Source of the DNA: Albula goreensis
Lineage: Eukaryota; Chordata; Actinopteri; Albuliformes; Albulidae
Assembly: GCA_022829145.1 (NCBI GenBank)
Contig: CM040743.1
Coordinates: 26,448,646-26,512,645 of the forward strand
Length of the DNA stretch: 64,000 bases
Direction of reading: 5' to 3'
Of the stretch, positions 12,592-24,963 are shown in pieces. The stretch's first letter is position 1; each line of letters begins with the position of its first letter. The notes under the pieces were generated by a model that was not told the DNA's origin, searched no databases, and worked only from the letters and a program-made list of their open reading frames with translations. The position numbers were made by a program, and so were the translations under genes.

Positions 12592-12797
12592 CTATGGTGT
12601 AATATCGCTTCAGGTCACTGCGTCTGGGACTCCTGACCCTCTGGGAGTTGGTTGCATTGTTTTCCTCCTCAGCGGATACGTTTGTCTTGGCAACAGGTGG
12701 CATAAGTTTGTTTATCTGCGACACCTGTGGATCCTTCACGAGAGAGCCAGCATATCCCTGGGGAGAAATGTCGACCGACTGGGACTTCTTCTTTAAC
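12592..12797 (-). CDS. oxr1: oxr1 N-terminal coding exon (precedes the LysM-domain exons)
   Basis: OXR1 is a TLDc-family protein that protects cells from oxidative damage, with an N-terminal LysM-like domain. The exon is 206 bp: one base completing a codon, 68 codons, then one base of the next codon. The acceptor is a pyrimidine tract ending CTGACCAG and the donor is G|GTAAGA. The translation begins LKKKSQSVDI and ends SPRRSDLKRYYTI. From memory, vertebrate OXR1 has LKKKSQSVDI near its start and SRRSELKRFYTI just before a residue starting with G (Asp), so both ends and both phases agree. The middle part (KDPQVSQINK, EEENNATN) is diverged and three residues longer than the human exon as I recall it. 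The paralogue NCOA7 has a related segment (RRTELKRYYSI) but lacks SQSVDI, so OXR1 fits better. The following LysM exons are not in the window and should lie left of base 1. Which teleost copy (oxr1a or oxr1b) cannot be told. Confidence 0.86.
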
Positions 12798-12869
12798 CTG
12801 GTCAGAGAAGACAGACGTCGCAATGTCACATTGAAAAACAAGTTTTAATGAAAACTGACGTGACACCAA

Positions 12870-15800
12870 ATGGAAACAGAACTAGAGCCTTTGAACTGGT
12901 GCAGTGTTTAGAATATTCCGGGTCAACATGTCTGGAACAAAACATTGATGGGCACATGCCTCCATGCCTATAAATGCTTTGTTATGTTCTAGAATCTTAA
13001 GTTTGAGCACTGTGACAGGATAAGCATGTGTCTGTGACAGGGATTTAGTGTTCAGTTACAGCACATGGTATAGTATTACAAGGATGCCTGATTATGACTG
13101 ATATTGAAGTAGACTGCTGAAAAGCGGAGTGAACTGTTCTGAGGACTTGCTGATGTTACTGTGCAAAAATTCAGCTGTATGGCTGTGTCGTAGCAAATGT
13201 GTATATTTGCATGACTTGATGTGACCTCAAAAACGTTTTTTTCCCAAGACACATAAAAGTCACTGAAACATGGCTGGATAACACTGACATCTTTTGAGCA
13301 CAGTAGAGCTCTAGAAGCACTGATATCATTACACTTCAGATTTGAGAGTTCTGCTTCCATAACACAGAATAACTCTAGTATGTAAAAAGGTGAATACAGC
13401 CAAATTATTATGATTCCCATAACGTTTGGCCTGCATAATTAAACATTCATGAACAGAAGTCTATAGTTTTCTATAAATATAAGTAATACTAACTAATTTT
13501 AGCATAATCATTCATGCTCAAATTTTACACATTTATAAATTAAATGTACTGGTTTATACAATTTGCAACAAATGTTTTATAAGACTGACAAGCACCAACA
13601 TCATTTGATATCGTTGTAAAGTGCAATCAGTCAAGATATTTTCTGATTTAATTCCCTTCCATTTTAAACATACTTAATATATTATAGTTGCCAGACTAAC
13701 ACACTGCCAGAGGTGCAAGAGTCATACATCAATCACGTATCATTATTTACTAGGATCATTATCTATTGGACATTCATATGCCAAAAGAGCTCTAAAATGC
13801 CAAGGTTTGGATAAATAACATAAAATGTGTTTGAATCAATTACTACCATTGGGTGGTAGCATGCTGAACTGTAAAAGGCTGTTGGTATTAACATTTAAAT
13901 ATGGGATAATATGAATTCAAATACCCTTTTCAAAACAGAGACCTGAAGCATTTTTATAGTTCATGTTGGTCACATTCCATAAAACATCTTGAACCAGTAA
14001 TATGCTCTCATAAAAAAACAGTTGCTAAAAAGTATGAAAACAGGACAACATATTTTGAATACATTTCTATGCAATTTTTATGACGTGGAGTCTGTGGGAC
14101 TGGAGCACTGCATCCTCACATGAACTGGCAGTTTTAAAAAAAAAATGCTGTACTGTTATTATTAGTTCTACACCTTGTACATCAAATTAATTTATTTATC
14201 CCTGTTAATTCCTTCCACACACACTGCAATGGATTAGGGAGAGTATGCTTGGAATCGGTCTCAGAGCATTCTGTTTAAAAAAGACACTATCCAACATTGA
14301 AATACTGCCTACCTTAATCTTGGGGCAACTAGAAAGAATTTTCAAATTCAAGGATATGAAGAAAAAGTTAATCTGTAAAGCACTTGGTTTAATGTAAAGT
14401 AAAAGTGAGTTTCACTGCATATGGAACACAAATCACAAGATAAATATAAATCTCTGATAATTACTACAGGATTAAGCTGAGAGCAGCAACAGTTATAACA
14501 GCATACAGTCCTGAGGAGAGACAATAACAGGTGTCCTCTCATACGCTAAAATGGTGGGGTTAAAAGCAAAGCAAAACTGCATCGGAACCATTTGATAGAT
14601 ATTATTCAGCGAGTTACCAGAGAATATCCAATAGAATCAGCACTTTGTATGGATTTGGCAGATCCTTCCAGCTGCACCCTTATGAGAGTATTTCCATTTA
14701 ATTAAACCGGCGCAGAAGCAAGGGGGCTGGAAGTCACACATTCTGACTGGCCTTTTAAGTCTGTTAAGAGTAGGCGTTTAATTAAGCCTGCCTTGCTGCA
14801 AGTTTGTCACAGTGAAATCAGGTCCAAATTTGCGCGTGGCAGGATATCTGTTTACATAAACACTGCCAGAGCAGCGGGGCCTTCATTAGTCCAATGGAAA
14901 CAAAGCACTGGCCACATGTTTGACACAGCCTTCATCCCCTTGATAAGACATAATGAAACACTCCTACAAAAACAACAACAGTATTTGGCTACGCTTCACT
15001 GGTAGAACTGACCGGTACAATTTTTTTTATTTTATAAACCTATTGTTTAATAAAAACAACTCTATGATGACATCAGAGGACTTATGGCCCAGTTAGCGTG
15101 TAAGGGTTTCACTGCACCACTCTGGTACTGCGCTGCAAAAGCACCATGGCAACCCCATGAAGGTAGTGCATTAGCTGGAAAGTTCACTGAACCCAAGACA
15201 TCAGAGTCATTCCAGGAAAGCTTTGAATGTATTCTGTATTTGAAGCTTGTTTTTATAAGATCACAAAGTCTGGTCACTGTCAGATACATTAATTACATGA
15301 GTAACTGTGTGGTGTTTAGTCTTCTAAGTTTTTTTATACCAGTTTTTTCCCACTTGTTTTTATGAACCCACTGCAAAATCAGCTGCATTACAGTTGACTT
15401 AGAAATTGTCAGAGGATAACTTCAACGTACCAGAGGCAGATATATTGGAAAATATCTGGATGATTATTTTCATCCTTTATCTTTTCCTTTTGCCAGACAG
15501 TCTAACAATCAGTCTGTTGAATGAGGATATTTACATTAAGAGTACCATCCATTGCTAAGGCCCAAGTATAAGCAACACTGGAATCAAGGACTGCTTGCTT
15601 TTAGCCAAATGGAAAAAAAAAACATTGAATGCTGGTGGGAACGTGTTGATTCTTCAACTGTGAAACACAATAAAAATCACCAGAGCATTATAAAATTAAA
15701 AGCTTGATGGGTGTAGTGCTTTCAGTGATGTACCCAAGTACAAAATCACCACATATTAAATATTAGTGTTTTTATGAGCTTGATGCTAAATCTAGTTAAA

Positions 15801-17393
15801 TATAATACAACATGACAAACAATAAAGAACCTCTCCAGCAGTTCATTTACAATTTCATCCTTTGAAAAAACCATACTTCCTGTGTTGACTCTTTTCATAT
15901 AATATCATAAAAGATACACATAAAATGGGAAATAGTAAATACACAATGCTACTTTAGGAAATGCATTTTCACTGGCTGAGCAAGCAAGTTCATATCCCCA
16001 AAGCAAAAATGTGATGTGACAATGGAGACTTCAACAAGAAATTGCAGCGAGATTAAAAGCTTTTGTATTCAAATCACGCTAGTGCACAGGAGGCAACTTT
16101 TTTTGTTTATTGTCGCTCTTCAAAGCCAACTGAGGGCTGTCAGAAATGGTTCTGCATTTGAATAGTGATGTTTTAAGGATGGCGCCACAGGGGGTAAGGC
16201 CTCTAGTCCATAAAGCTGCCAGTTCTGACAGATGTTAGATTTGATTTTTAAGAAAACAGATCTACAAATGAAAATTGAAGTGTGGAGTTTACTCCCCTGA
16301 GCCCAGGAGGATATCGTATGGTAATTAAACACATCTACAGGGATTAATTCGGCCTGTCATAAGAAACATAAACAAAGGCAATTTGGGTCTTGACATGCTC
16401 ATTATTCTTGGTAAAATGGATTACACCAATATATAATTGTGGAGGCATCTTGTGGAAGCAGATCTTTTTTCTCCATGTTACCAAAAAAACACCAATACAG
16501 ATTGCCTGAGTTTTGAAATCAAAACAGATTTTGCACATCTATTTCTGTTTGAAGCTTGAGAACACAGGGTTGTTGAGATTATTGATGATGTTATGTAACA
16601 CGAACATGGAGGGAACAAAACAATATGGGTCATACTTGTTCAGAACGTTTTTAGGTTAACATCCTTCAGTGGTGACGCAAAAAGCAAATGAGTCATCGTT
16701 CATCACTTGAAACGTTGACTTCTCCTGCCATATCATTTGTATTAATGTGTGAGCTGGTGAATTAACAAGTGAGTGAAGGAATGAGTAATGCATGTCTTTT
16801 TGATGTATATTTATGACTGCTTTTAGGCATGAGAAGAATCTCCAGTCTATTTTAAACTATCTTTATTTATGAAAGATTATTCTATATCAAAAGGTTAGTT
16901 TAAGCTGGTTTTTATATTTAGGCATTTATTAGATGCCATATCGGCAGAAAATTATACAACTGTCAAACATCCGAACTGAACACCAACTTTGTTGTGAAAA
17001 ACAGAATAGTAAGGTGGTAATGAGAATCCTGAAAGACACCGTGTATAACAAAATGTGTGGCTATATCAGTTTTTTTTCCTGATTTGAGGGCATTCACAAC
17101 ATGGAACAAATATGGTTAATGTGCATTGCTTTTTTCTGAAACAAAGCAGACAGTTCACTTGTCTGAGAATTACAGTTTTTAAACCAGCAGATTTTGTTAG
17201 GGAACACACATTTCTACTACAGAGTAATCTACAAACTAATTATTCATTTGGTGGGCCCACTGGTATGAAACAACCTTTCACACAAGTCAGAACCAACTGA
17301 ACTGTAGCTCTCAATGAACTCTGATATGAAACATCACTTCTGAACTAACCAGACAAGAAAACATACTAAACAAAGCAGTATACATGACTAATC
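12870..17393. other. intron sequence, no gene or clear repeat
   Basis: AT-rich with no recognisable coding segment. I see no transposon hallmarks. Sequence around 14690-14900 is somewhat GC-richer and lacks repeat features, but conservation cannot be judged from one genome. Confidence 0.4.
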
Positions 17394-17412
17394 AAAAAAA
17401 AAAAAAAAAAAA
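17394..17412 (+). repeat. poly(A) tract, 19 A
   Basis: Uninterrupted A run. It may be the tail of an unrecognised retro-insertion, but I see no source sequence upstream. Confidence 0.9.
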
Positions 17413-17548
17413 CTCATCAATGGAAGAAAAATAGCCTCAGATACCTTCCAACACCTGTTCTTTTTTAGTGCCAAAGATTTAGATTTCACTTGGCAAACTG
17501 GCACACGCACTGCTTTTACATGTGACAGCTGTTTTTTATTCTATAGAA

Positions 17549-17745
17549 ACATCAAAGTAATGCAATCAAGAAGAGGAATATGACAATTAGAAAATAAAAA
17601 CAGAAAGCACGATAATCAAAAAGGGATAAACGATTTAAAAAAATCAAAGCACTGTAACCACGAAGAGGGATAGATCAATTAAAATATAAGTATCAAAGCA
17701 CTGTAACTATGAAAAGGGGAGAATTAATTAAAAAAGAGGACAGGC
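17549..17745 (+). repeat. diverged tandem repeat, about 4 units of 43-51 bp
   Basis: Units begin near 17549, 17600, 17643 and 17692. The last two are clearest: ATCAAAGCACTGTAACCACG and ATCAAAGCACTGTAACTATG, 49 bp apart, each followed by AAGRGG and then an AATTAAA-type end. The first two are more diverged (ATCAAAGTAATGCAATCAAG; AGAAAGCACGATAATC). Confidence 0.7.
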
Positions 17746-18481
17746 ATTCTCCCCTTGTGTCATTTTAAGTCTCAATTTAAGCTGTATGACAAAAGCTGCA
17801 CAAATTAGGTCACTATTCAAACGTTCGTACCATTCTGACAAAAAAGACATTTCAGGAGAAATTATGTTCTGGTAAGGAAGATGATAGATAGGTTGCATGA
17901 TCACAGACTAACTACTCTTTCTCTAACTGCCATTTTTTTGGTCTTTTCCCTCAGACAGAAGATCTATGTTGGATCTATGGCCATTTTGCTCATCATATTT
18001 CTGTGATTTGAAGCCTTTGATCTCTTCACCCTGCAGAGAGCATTATCAGGCGTCTGCCTCCTCCTGATACAATGCGTGAAGCAAAACGAATGCGGAACCG
18101 GCAAGACGGGGTCTTTCCTTTCTCAGGTTCAGCTGACACCGAAACTACATCAGCACTGCATCTGATTACCCCAGCTCCTGTTCCTGTGTTACCACAGGAA
18201 CCAGGAAGGGGGTTCACATTAATCACTGCATGCTGAACATGCAATCAGCACATGGTGTAATGATTATCCTGTTTCAAAAACATTTTTACACTCATATTGG
18301 AAGCACTATCTTCTCAGACTTAGACATTACCATTAAGAACTTCTACTTTCACCCCTGTCATTCTTAATTGTTTTTCCCAACACATTGTTCAGCCCTAAAC
18401 TTATTGTTTTTTTATTAAAGAATTACATTTTTAATTGGAAAATTTCAAATACTTCAAATACTAGTTTTTTCATATATAATT

Positions 18482-18909
18482 TGTAGCGTTAATAACGACA
18501 TGCTCCTCTGTTCCTCCCCATGGACTGCTGTCAGTTCCTGGTCCCTCCTTCAGCCTGGAGAGAATGCAGGAACTTGCAGGGCAACAGCCTCACTGACAGG
18601 CAGGCTCAGCTGGAGGTGATTTCCAATCAACTCAGATGTGATCACTTGCCTTCAATTAGGACACTTAAGCACAGCCTTGAAGGCTGAGAGAGGTTGGGGG
18701 TTTTGGGCTTTTAGGTTGTTTCTCCCCTTGCTATGCTGCTTTTGAGTTTAACCTTGTTTTCGTGTTTATTCTTGGTTTTGTAGTTTCTTCCTCCCTCAAA
18801 AAGGATCAGATAAAAGGCCTTTGGCCCATTTTTGTTTTTGTAAAATTTTTCTTGTTGTTTCCTTCCACTCACCACCCGGCTCAGTGGCCACACCTACCAC
18901 TGCGACACA
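18482..18909 (+). repeat. LTR-like dispersed repeat (copy 1)
   Basis: Starts TGTAGCG and ends GCGACACA, so it has TG...CA ends with a short inverted match. The last 120 bp match 59915-60035 (AAAGGCCTTTGGCC, TTCCTTCCACTCACCACC, GGCTCAGTGGCCA, CCACTGCG). The layout, with a spacer like GCCTTCAATTAGGACACTTA followed by T-rich sequence, resembles a fish solo LTR. I see no clear target-site duplication or AATAAA signal. Confidence 0.5.
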
Positions 18910-20244
18910 ATATACTTAGAAAAGTATTTAACTAAAGCCAGAGCAGGCAGGTTTCTGGCACTTCTCACAACATTTCCAGCAATGCCACCCAGCCCAAAGA
19001 GGTGATGACCCTGCATTCAGCATGGTGCCAGCCTGTCAACACAGTCCCATTTGTTAATGCTCAACCTTTTGACTGGCTGCACACACAAACGAGCACATCG
19101 CACAGCCTCACCCTCCCCTGGTGAGTCTGAGACCAAAGTAATGCCTTTTAAATGTTAATGCACAGGGCTTCCTCAGACAAGTGTAACCTTCCCCTCCCTC
19201 TCTCCGTGCATGCTAAATATTTCACAGCCTGTCAGGGTCAGGTGGCCGACTGATTCATCCACCTGTGGGGCATTGGTTCCTTGTGGGTGAAGAAGGCTGA
19301 TGCAAGACTTGCGATAGTCCGGTTCACCATGGCACCGGTTCATTAGGTATGGAAAAGGGACGGCAACCAATCAGCCAGTAACATCTGCTTCTGCACATCA
19401 GTACGCACTGTGTGTACCATCACGGTTTGATGTTTTTTTTTTTTTTTTACCCATAATTATCTGTGTATGAAACTGAGCTGCATTGTCCCATTCCTAGCTA
19501 AAAAACAATACAATGGCTGGAGACTGGTGATCATCAGCAGGCAATTTTGCACCTTGACCAAGTGTAAGTATGGAGAAACGACTAATTTCAGCACAACTTT
19601 AACATTCCACACAACTTTTTCTGCATTAGCATTAGTATTGTACCCTGTGGTAACCAACACTGTAGTGTGCAGCATGGAGCATGGCTCCACTGCGAAATGC
19701 CACTGAGCATGGCACTTAGAATACGCCCATGGCTATTTAGCAGAAATGTGGTTGACCTCATCCTTTGAATCATCCTCTCTAAAACATAGAGGGCTATATT
19801 CAATCAAAATGTGTCCTTGAATTTGGCTTACAAATAAACACAAATATCTATTTTCCTTCACAGAAAAGTGGTTATTTTTTATGACTGCCAAAATGTATTT
19901 GTGAGGATAAAAACTAGCATTTAAAGAGAGACAAATGTTAATTGTATGCTGGCCAGAGTAAAAAAAAAAAAGTGCATGGGGTCTGCATGGTGACCATTCT
20001 AAACAGGGATGCTACCGCTGACAGAACTCCTCTCTGGAACTATCCCTGTCAGGCTGTCTAAGACTCGGTTATTGCCATTACAAACATTTACTTTTGCTTC
20101 CCACAGACAAATTTCCCCAAGAAGAACGGAATCATTTCCCAAAGGCTACACCCCAATATTTGTATAAACAGTTGTTGGCACCCTGTCAATACAGTACAAA
20201 CAGGTGACATTTGTTGAGAGACATTTGTTGTTGTTTATTTGTTG
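18910..20244. other. intron sequence, no gene
   Basis: Contains a T run at about 19432-19449. Nothing else recognised. Confidence 0.4.
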
Positions 20245-20318
20245 AGAGATGCCAGCTTCAATCCAGCTTTGTGTCAGAATAAGAGATGCCAGCTTCAATC
20301 CAGCTTTGTGTCAGGAAT
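20245..20318 (+). repeat. tandem duplication of 37 bp, two copies
   Basis: Two near-identical units beginning AGAGATGCCAGCTTCAATCC at 20245 and 20282. The differences are confined to the unit ends, so the duplication is probably recent. Confidence 0.9.
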
Positions 20319-21845
20319 TGCATATGGGGCTTGGGATGAAACCTAAGAGAACAGTGTCCGTGTTTCTGAGCATAGGCTGAATCCAAAGATTTACTGGAGC
20401 TACAGGGCAATCAGGGCCCTGAGATATTTACTGTGATTCATCCTTCCTCAGACGGGACATCTGTTCGCTTCCTGAAAGCGAGTTTTAGCCAATCCATATG
20501 CAGCATCACCAGGACAACAGGGACGACACACAGGGATTGCTTGGCAACTCGATTACAGATTATGACCAGAAATGTGATATGTTGTCAATTAATACATACA
20601 AAATGAAGAGAACTGAAAACAGGATGATCTACAGATTTCACTGGAATGCTTGGGACTGAGAGCTCAATAAACAGAGGTCCCTTTCTCTTTCCCGCTCTTC
20701 CTCTCTCTAAATTAATGTTTGTGAAATCCCTGGGCATTACTGGTAGTATGATGAAAGACTGTGAAGGTGCAGCAGATCTACTGAGGTCACCATCCCTGTC
20801 GCCAGGTGCATATTTGTGAGGTAGATAAAAAACAGTCGGCGCACAATCGATCCTTTCTCCACCCCACAGACACGCCATACTCTGAATGGCCCTTCGCCCT
20901 CTATGTGCACCGTTCTCATATCTTCTCCATCTGCTACGGCCAGATGGTGTCAGACTAAGTGAGATGGGGTTTTACAATGAACCAGCCAGCCAGTCAAATT
21001 CCCGCACCTTGACTGGGCTTCTCATTAGCTGATCAACCTCATTACATTTCATAACGTGCCTGCCAGTAACCAGCGCCAAGTGCGAGCGACCTGTGTATGC
21101 ACGATTAGATGTAAAGCCTGGGAGACTCTGGCACAGCTGCGCATGGTTTAAGTTGCAAGAGGAGATGGGGGCGTGCTGGATTGGCCAGTGCAGGATGTGG
21201 ATCAGCCATGTCTGTGCACACGTAAATAGAAATTTCCCATGCATGCGCAACAGGGTGGATGGACTGGAGAGGACGTGTGCAAATACTTTAGGAAAATTAA
21301 CCTCTACCCTTGCTATGTATGGCCATGGAGACTAAGCCAGGAGCATGGACCTTAGGTACAGGATTCAGCCCTTGGGATTAGCGGGTTCCATTTTGTGTCA
21401 AATCAGGCTGCAAGTTTTCAAAATCAAAATTTATTATTGTCAGACTCCTCTCTACCACTAACAAACAATGACAGTGTGGAGCCTGTGTTCAACCACACGC
21501 CGCATGTCTTTGAAAAAAAAAGGTTTCGTGTTAACAAGGCAAACTGGGGCTAGGGATTCAGCCATTGAGAGAACTTTGCTGAACCGTGCCGTCTGCACGC
21601 TCGACCTTCCGCTAGAGCAAGGTCGATCTGCGTCAGCGGACTGCTTGTGTCTTCTGCCCCAACACCCCTTCATTACCGCTTTGGTTTCACCATCTGTACC
21701 TGGGAGAAGGAGGGGGGGAGGTCCATCTCTCACCTCCCCTGTTCTTTATTTTCTTTGCTGAGGAGTTTCTGCTTCAGTGCTCTGCCATAATCAATCCATC
21801 CGGAAACATCTGGTGCAGACTCACCAAGCAAAACAGCCGTACAGC
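20319..21845. other. intron sequence, no gene
   Basis: Moderately GC-rich between 20640 and 21760, with a few open frames on both strands, none recognisable and none flanked by convincing splice signals. Several CpGs cluster at 21590-21640. Confidence 0.4.
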
Positions 21846-21897
21846 AGCACAACAACAATGATGACGGCGGCAACAACAACGACAACAACAACAACTG
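21846..21897 (+). repeat. imperfect (CAA)n trinucleotide repeat
   Basis: Interrupted ACAACAACAA / ACGACAACAACAAC runs. Confidence 0.9.
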
Positions 21898-22979
21898 CAA
21901 AATCTCCATGGCTTAAATTACAGGTGTGAAACTGTCGCAGGGCCTCTTAATGAATAAAAAGGTTAGAAATACCTAAATCAACGGAAGGAAATATTTAAAG
22001 GAAAATATAGACAGTCAAACAAGTACATATAAACATGTTCCATAGAGTACACTATAGGCAAAGCCCCAACATACCATGTGTTGGCCCATAATGGAAATAT
22101 TAAAACTATTAATAGAGAGAACATTCTTCCAGAACAAAATAAAAACCTTGTCCTCATGAATGATATGATATGAATTATAAATTAAAATGTATATTTTTAT
22201 ATATATAAATATTGTCCAATGCTGTAATATCCATACAATTATTTTTTAGTTGTTGAGATAAAATATCAAAATAATGAAAACAGCATGGATCCTCATATTT
22301 TCAGCAAATAAATTTTGCAGGTTTCCTGCAAGCCACCAACAATTTATGTTACACAGACATATTAAATTACTCATAGGTAAACTGACCCGCCTTCACATCT
22401 GGAAAAATAAATCTAGTGGAAAGAGAGAGGGTTTTCTTTCCTCTTAAAGAAGGGATGCCTCCAACAAAACAGATGCTCCCACAGCAGAACTGTGACTTTC
22501 AGCTGGTTTCTCTGAGATATTTTTAGTTTCAATTACTTGTGTGGGACACCCAGGGGAGCACAATCTCATAGCAGCAGGTTCTCTCATACTATGTGGAAAA
22601 GACATTACCAACTATTTCTTTCAGCTGTCTTAGCACATCCTTAATTGAACTCTCCATATAAAGCTTCCAATTAAATTGGCAGAGACTGCCACAGATATAT
22701 CTCTATTCAATAAATCTTCTTCATAAGACGAGTTTAATGAATGATGATGTGAATAAAAAAATAAGAATACTGCGCTCGGAATGAGCTTAAAATGAGTGCA
22801 GAGATTAGGATGGAAACCGTTCAGTGACTTATTTTTCATAGTTTTAGCTTCTGCTCTGAAAATAAAATAGAAGAATGAGCATAGAGATGATGTAGCTTCT
22901 TTATTTGAAAAATATCAAATAACAACTTTTGAATACTTGTAAAATAAAAAAATAATTTTGTAGTTAATTGCCAGTTGAC
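21898..22979. other. AT-rich intron sequence
   Basis: Short TA/TATTT runs near 22190-22210; nothing else recognised. Confidence 0.4.
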
Positions 22980-23008
22980 ATATATATATATATTTTTTTT
23001 TTTTTTTT
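22980..23008 (+). repeat. (TA)n followed by poly(T)
   Basis: TATATATATATATA followed by about 16 T. Confidence 0.9.
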
Positions 23009-23084
23009 GCAATACAAAGCAGCACTGGTTTCAAAATGCATCAACAGATTAACCATTTTCATGATAGAAATAAGAAAGATTTGG

Positions 23085-23250
23085 ACTATAACATGTATGT
23101 AAGATGTATACGTATATATGTGCAAGCATGTATTCAAACAAATGCATGCATGCCCAAATACATACAGATAGACACACACACATGCACATACACACATTCA
23201 CAGACAGACACACAGATGCACGCATGCATCATGCACACACACACACAGAA
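23085..23250 (+). repeat. CA/CATG-rich low-complexity tract
   Basis: Mixed ACAC, ACATACAC and GCATGCAT runs, ending in (CA) repeats at 23232-23247. The composition keeps frames open on both strands without coding meaning. Confidence 0.85.
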
Positions 23251-23698
23251 AACCTGCATTTTTTTCCAGGGTGAACATCATCACAGAAAAAAAAATTGAG
23301 GAGGCTGAAGAGGTTCACTTCCTCTGCCATGTAAACAGGCCTCAAAAAGCCTATCCCACAGAAACTAGGACAGTGCGGCCAACTCTACAGCAACAAATCC
23401 ACTTTTTCCAATCAAAGGAGATTAACTTCACTGCAGATTAGCTTGTCCTGGAGTGCTCGTTTCTGAGCCTGGTCTCAACACAAACCCACAGCGTTTGTGC
23501 AAGGCCCAGGGCTTTCATCATGGGCTTAGACCAAAATAGCGATTTGGCATGGCCACAACACTGACTGACTGGCTTGTCCCACTGTAACTTAACAGTGTCC
23601 ACATGTTAATGTTTGTAAACACCAACATTTTATTTTACCACCACTGATGTTTATTTTGTCTTTCTAGTTTTCCAGTCAACATACAGTAGGACAACAGT

Positions 23699-24955
23699 TA
23701 GGGCTGCCCCCTATCAGTCAACCAAACCGTTAGTCGATGAGAAGAGTCTTAGTCCACCAAGTTTTAGGTTGGTTGGTAGCAGAAAAGAAAAAAACCCCTC
23801 AAACTCCATTCGGGAGCTGCACCTTCTCGTTAAAAAGTTATTAGACTATGTCGGGCAGGAAATCCTCCAAAATGGGTTAAAAATTAACACTGTCATTTAC
23901 AGGTGTGGTCGGGAATTTGTACAGCATGGGTGGGCTGCAGGTGACATAGACCAATCTGTTCTTTATTTGAAAAAGTCATGGACACTCTTTTTTTCTTCTG
24001 ATTGTCACCGAAAATGCGCAAAAAATGCAAGCTATTCAGAGAAGCCCAGTGTCAGTGTTCATGTCAGTTAATAAACATTGCTGAGTGAGCAAATAAAGTT
24101 TTTGGTGAACCTGATGTAGTTGTGTTATTTTAATATTTTAATATGGTTCGGGTCAGAACACAGTTTTTATGTTGAACAGGTCGGTTGGGTATGGCATTAA
24201 ATTTGTGCTAACGTCGGATAGCGAGTCAGCTGCAGTGTAAAGTACTGTGGATGTGAGGCGAGGGTTGGTCTACAAAACAGGACCTGTGCAGGAGATACCC
24301 ATGCTGATGGCTACTGATGAAGAGCAGCAGACAGAAGGAGAGAACAATGAAATTCAGATATACTTGGAGGACTGAACAAAGGTTGAATCGGGGCCACTGA
24401 CATGGTTGGACAAAAATGAGGAACGCTATCCTAAGCTTGCAAGAGCAGCTTTTTTTTTCAATTTAGTTTTTTAACGAAATGCAGTTTTTTATTTACCATT
24501 TGTTTGAAAAGTAATATTGCTGGTGTTACAAGCTCATAAGGCATGTGATATTATACGGTGTTGACATAAATTTGCAAAATGTTCAGTCTCCTTGCTGGTT
24601 GTTCAAACACATTGAGAATCATTATCGCATTTGGTAGCTGTTAACGTTGTCTTTACTCACTTTGTGGCACTTGTAAAATGTATATTTTAAAGGCTCATTA
24701 TTATAGTTTTGTATTTCTTTGTAATGTAGCACAGTGTTAACAATGTTACTTATAACATTCGTTCTCAGCCCTGGAACTCAAGCCATTTTCTGATTCCCCA
24801 AAATAATTATATTATATCGTATAATTATTCAATCATATAATTACATCATATAATAATTAAATTAATATCATAAACGTGCGATGACTAGTCAACTAATGGC
24901 TTGAATTAGCGACTATTAATTGACTAGGAAAATCTTTAGTCACGGGCAGCCCTAG
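23699..24955 (+). mobile_element. hAT transposon relic with terminal inverted repeats
   Basis: The left end TAGGGCTGCCC (23699-23709) is a perfect inverted match to the right end GGGCAGCCCTA (24944-24954). TTAGTCG/TTAGTC and CTAGTCAACTAAT motifs follow inside, as in fish hAT elements. Flanking bases ACAACAGT (23691-23698) and ATAACAGT (24956-24963) agree at 7 of 8 positions, the expected 8-bp target duplication. Inside is a remnant of the transposase C-terminus. Most of the coding region is gone (1.26 kb against the usual 3-4 kb for autonomous elements). Confidence 0.85.
24319..24453 (+). pseudogene. hAT transposase C-terminal dimerisation-domain fragment
   Basis: The frame reads NEIQIYLED, a stop, then KVESGPLTWLDKNEERYPKL, then ARAA. 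This corresponds to the start of the hAT family C-terminal dimerisation domain (pattern: acidic or Ser, DPL, W, three or four residues, NE, R/H, YP, L, A). One in-frame stop interrupts it, and a T-rich tract replaces the following conserved PxSSxxSER part. Located inside the element with terminal repeats at 23699-24955. Confidence 0.75.
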
Positions 24956-24963
24956 ATAACAGT

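Noticed and set aside
23085-23299. Opposed open frames over the CA-rich tract
   Set aside because: Created by dinucleotide repeats; the peptides are Thr/His/Tyr-rich low complexity.
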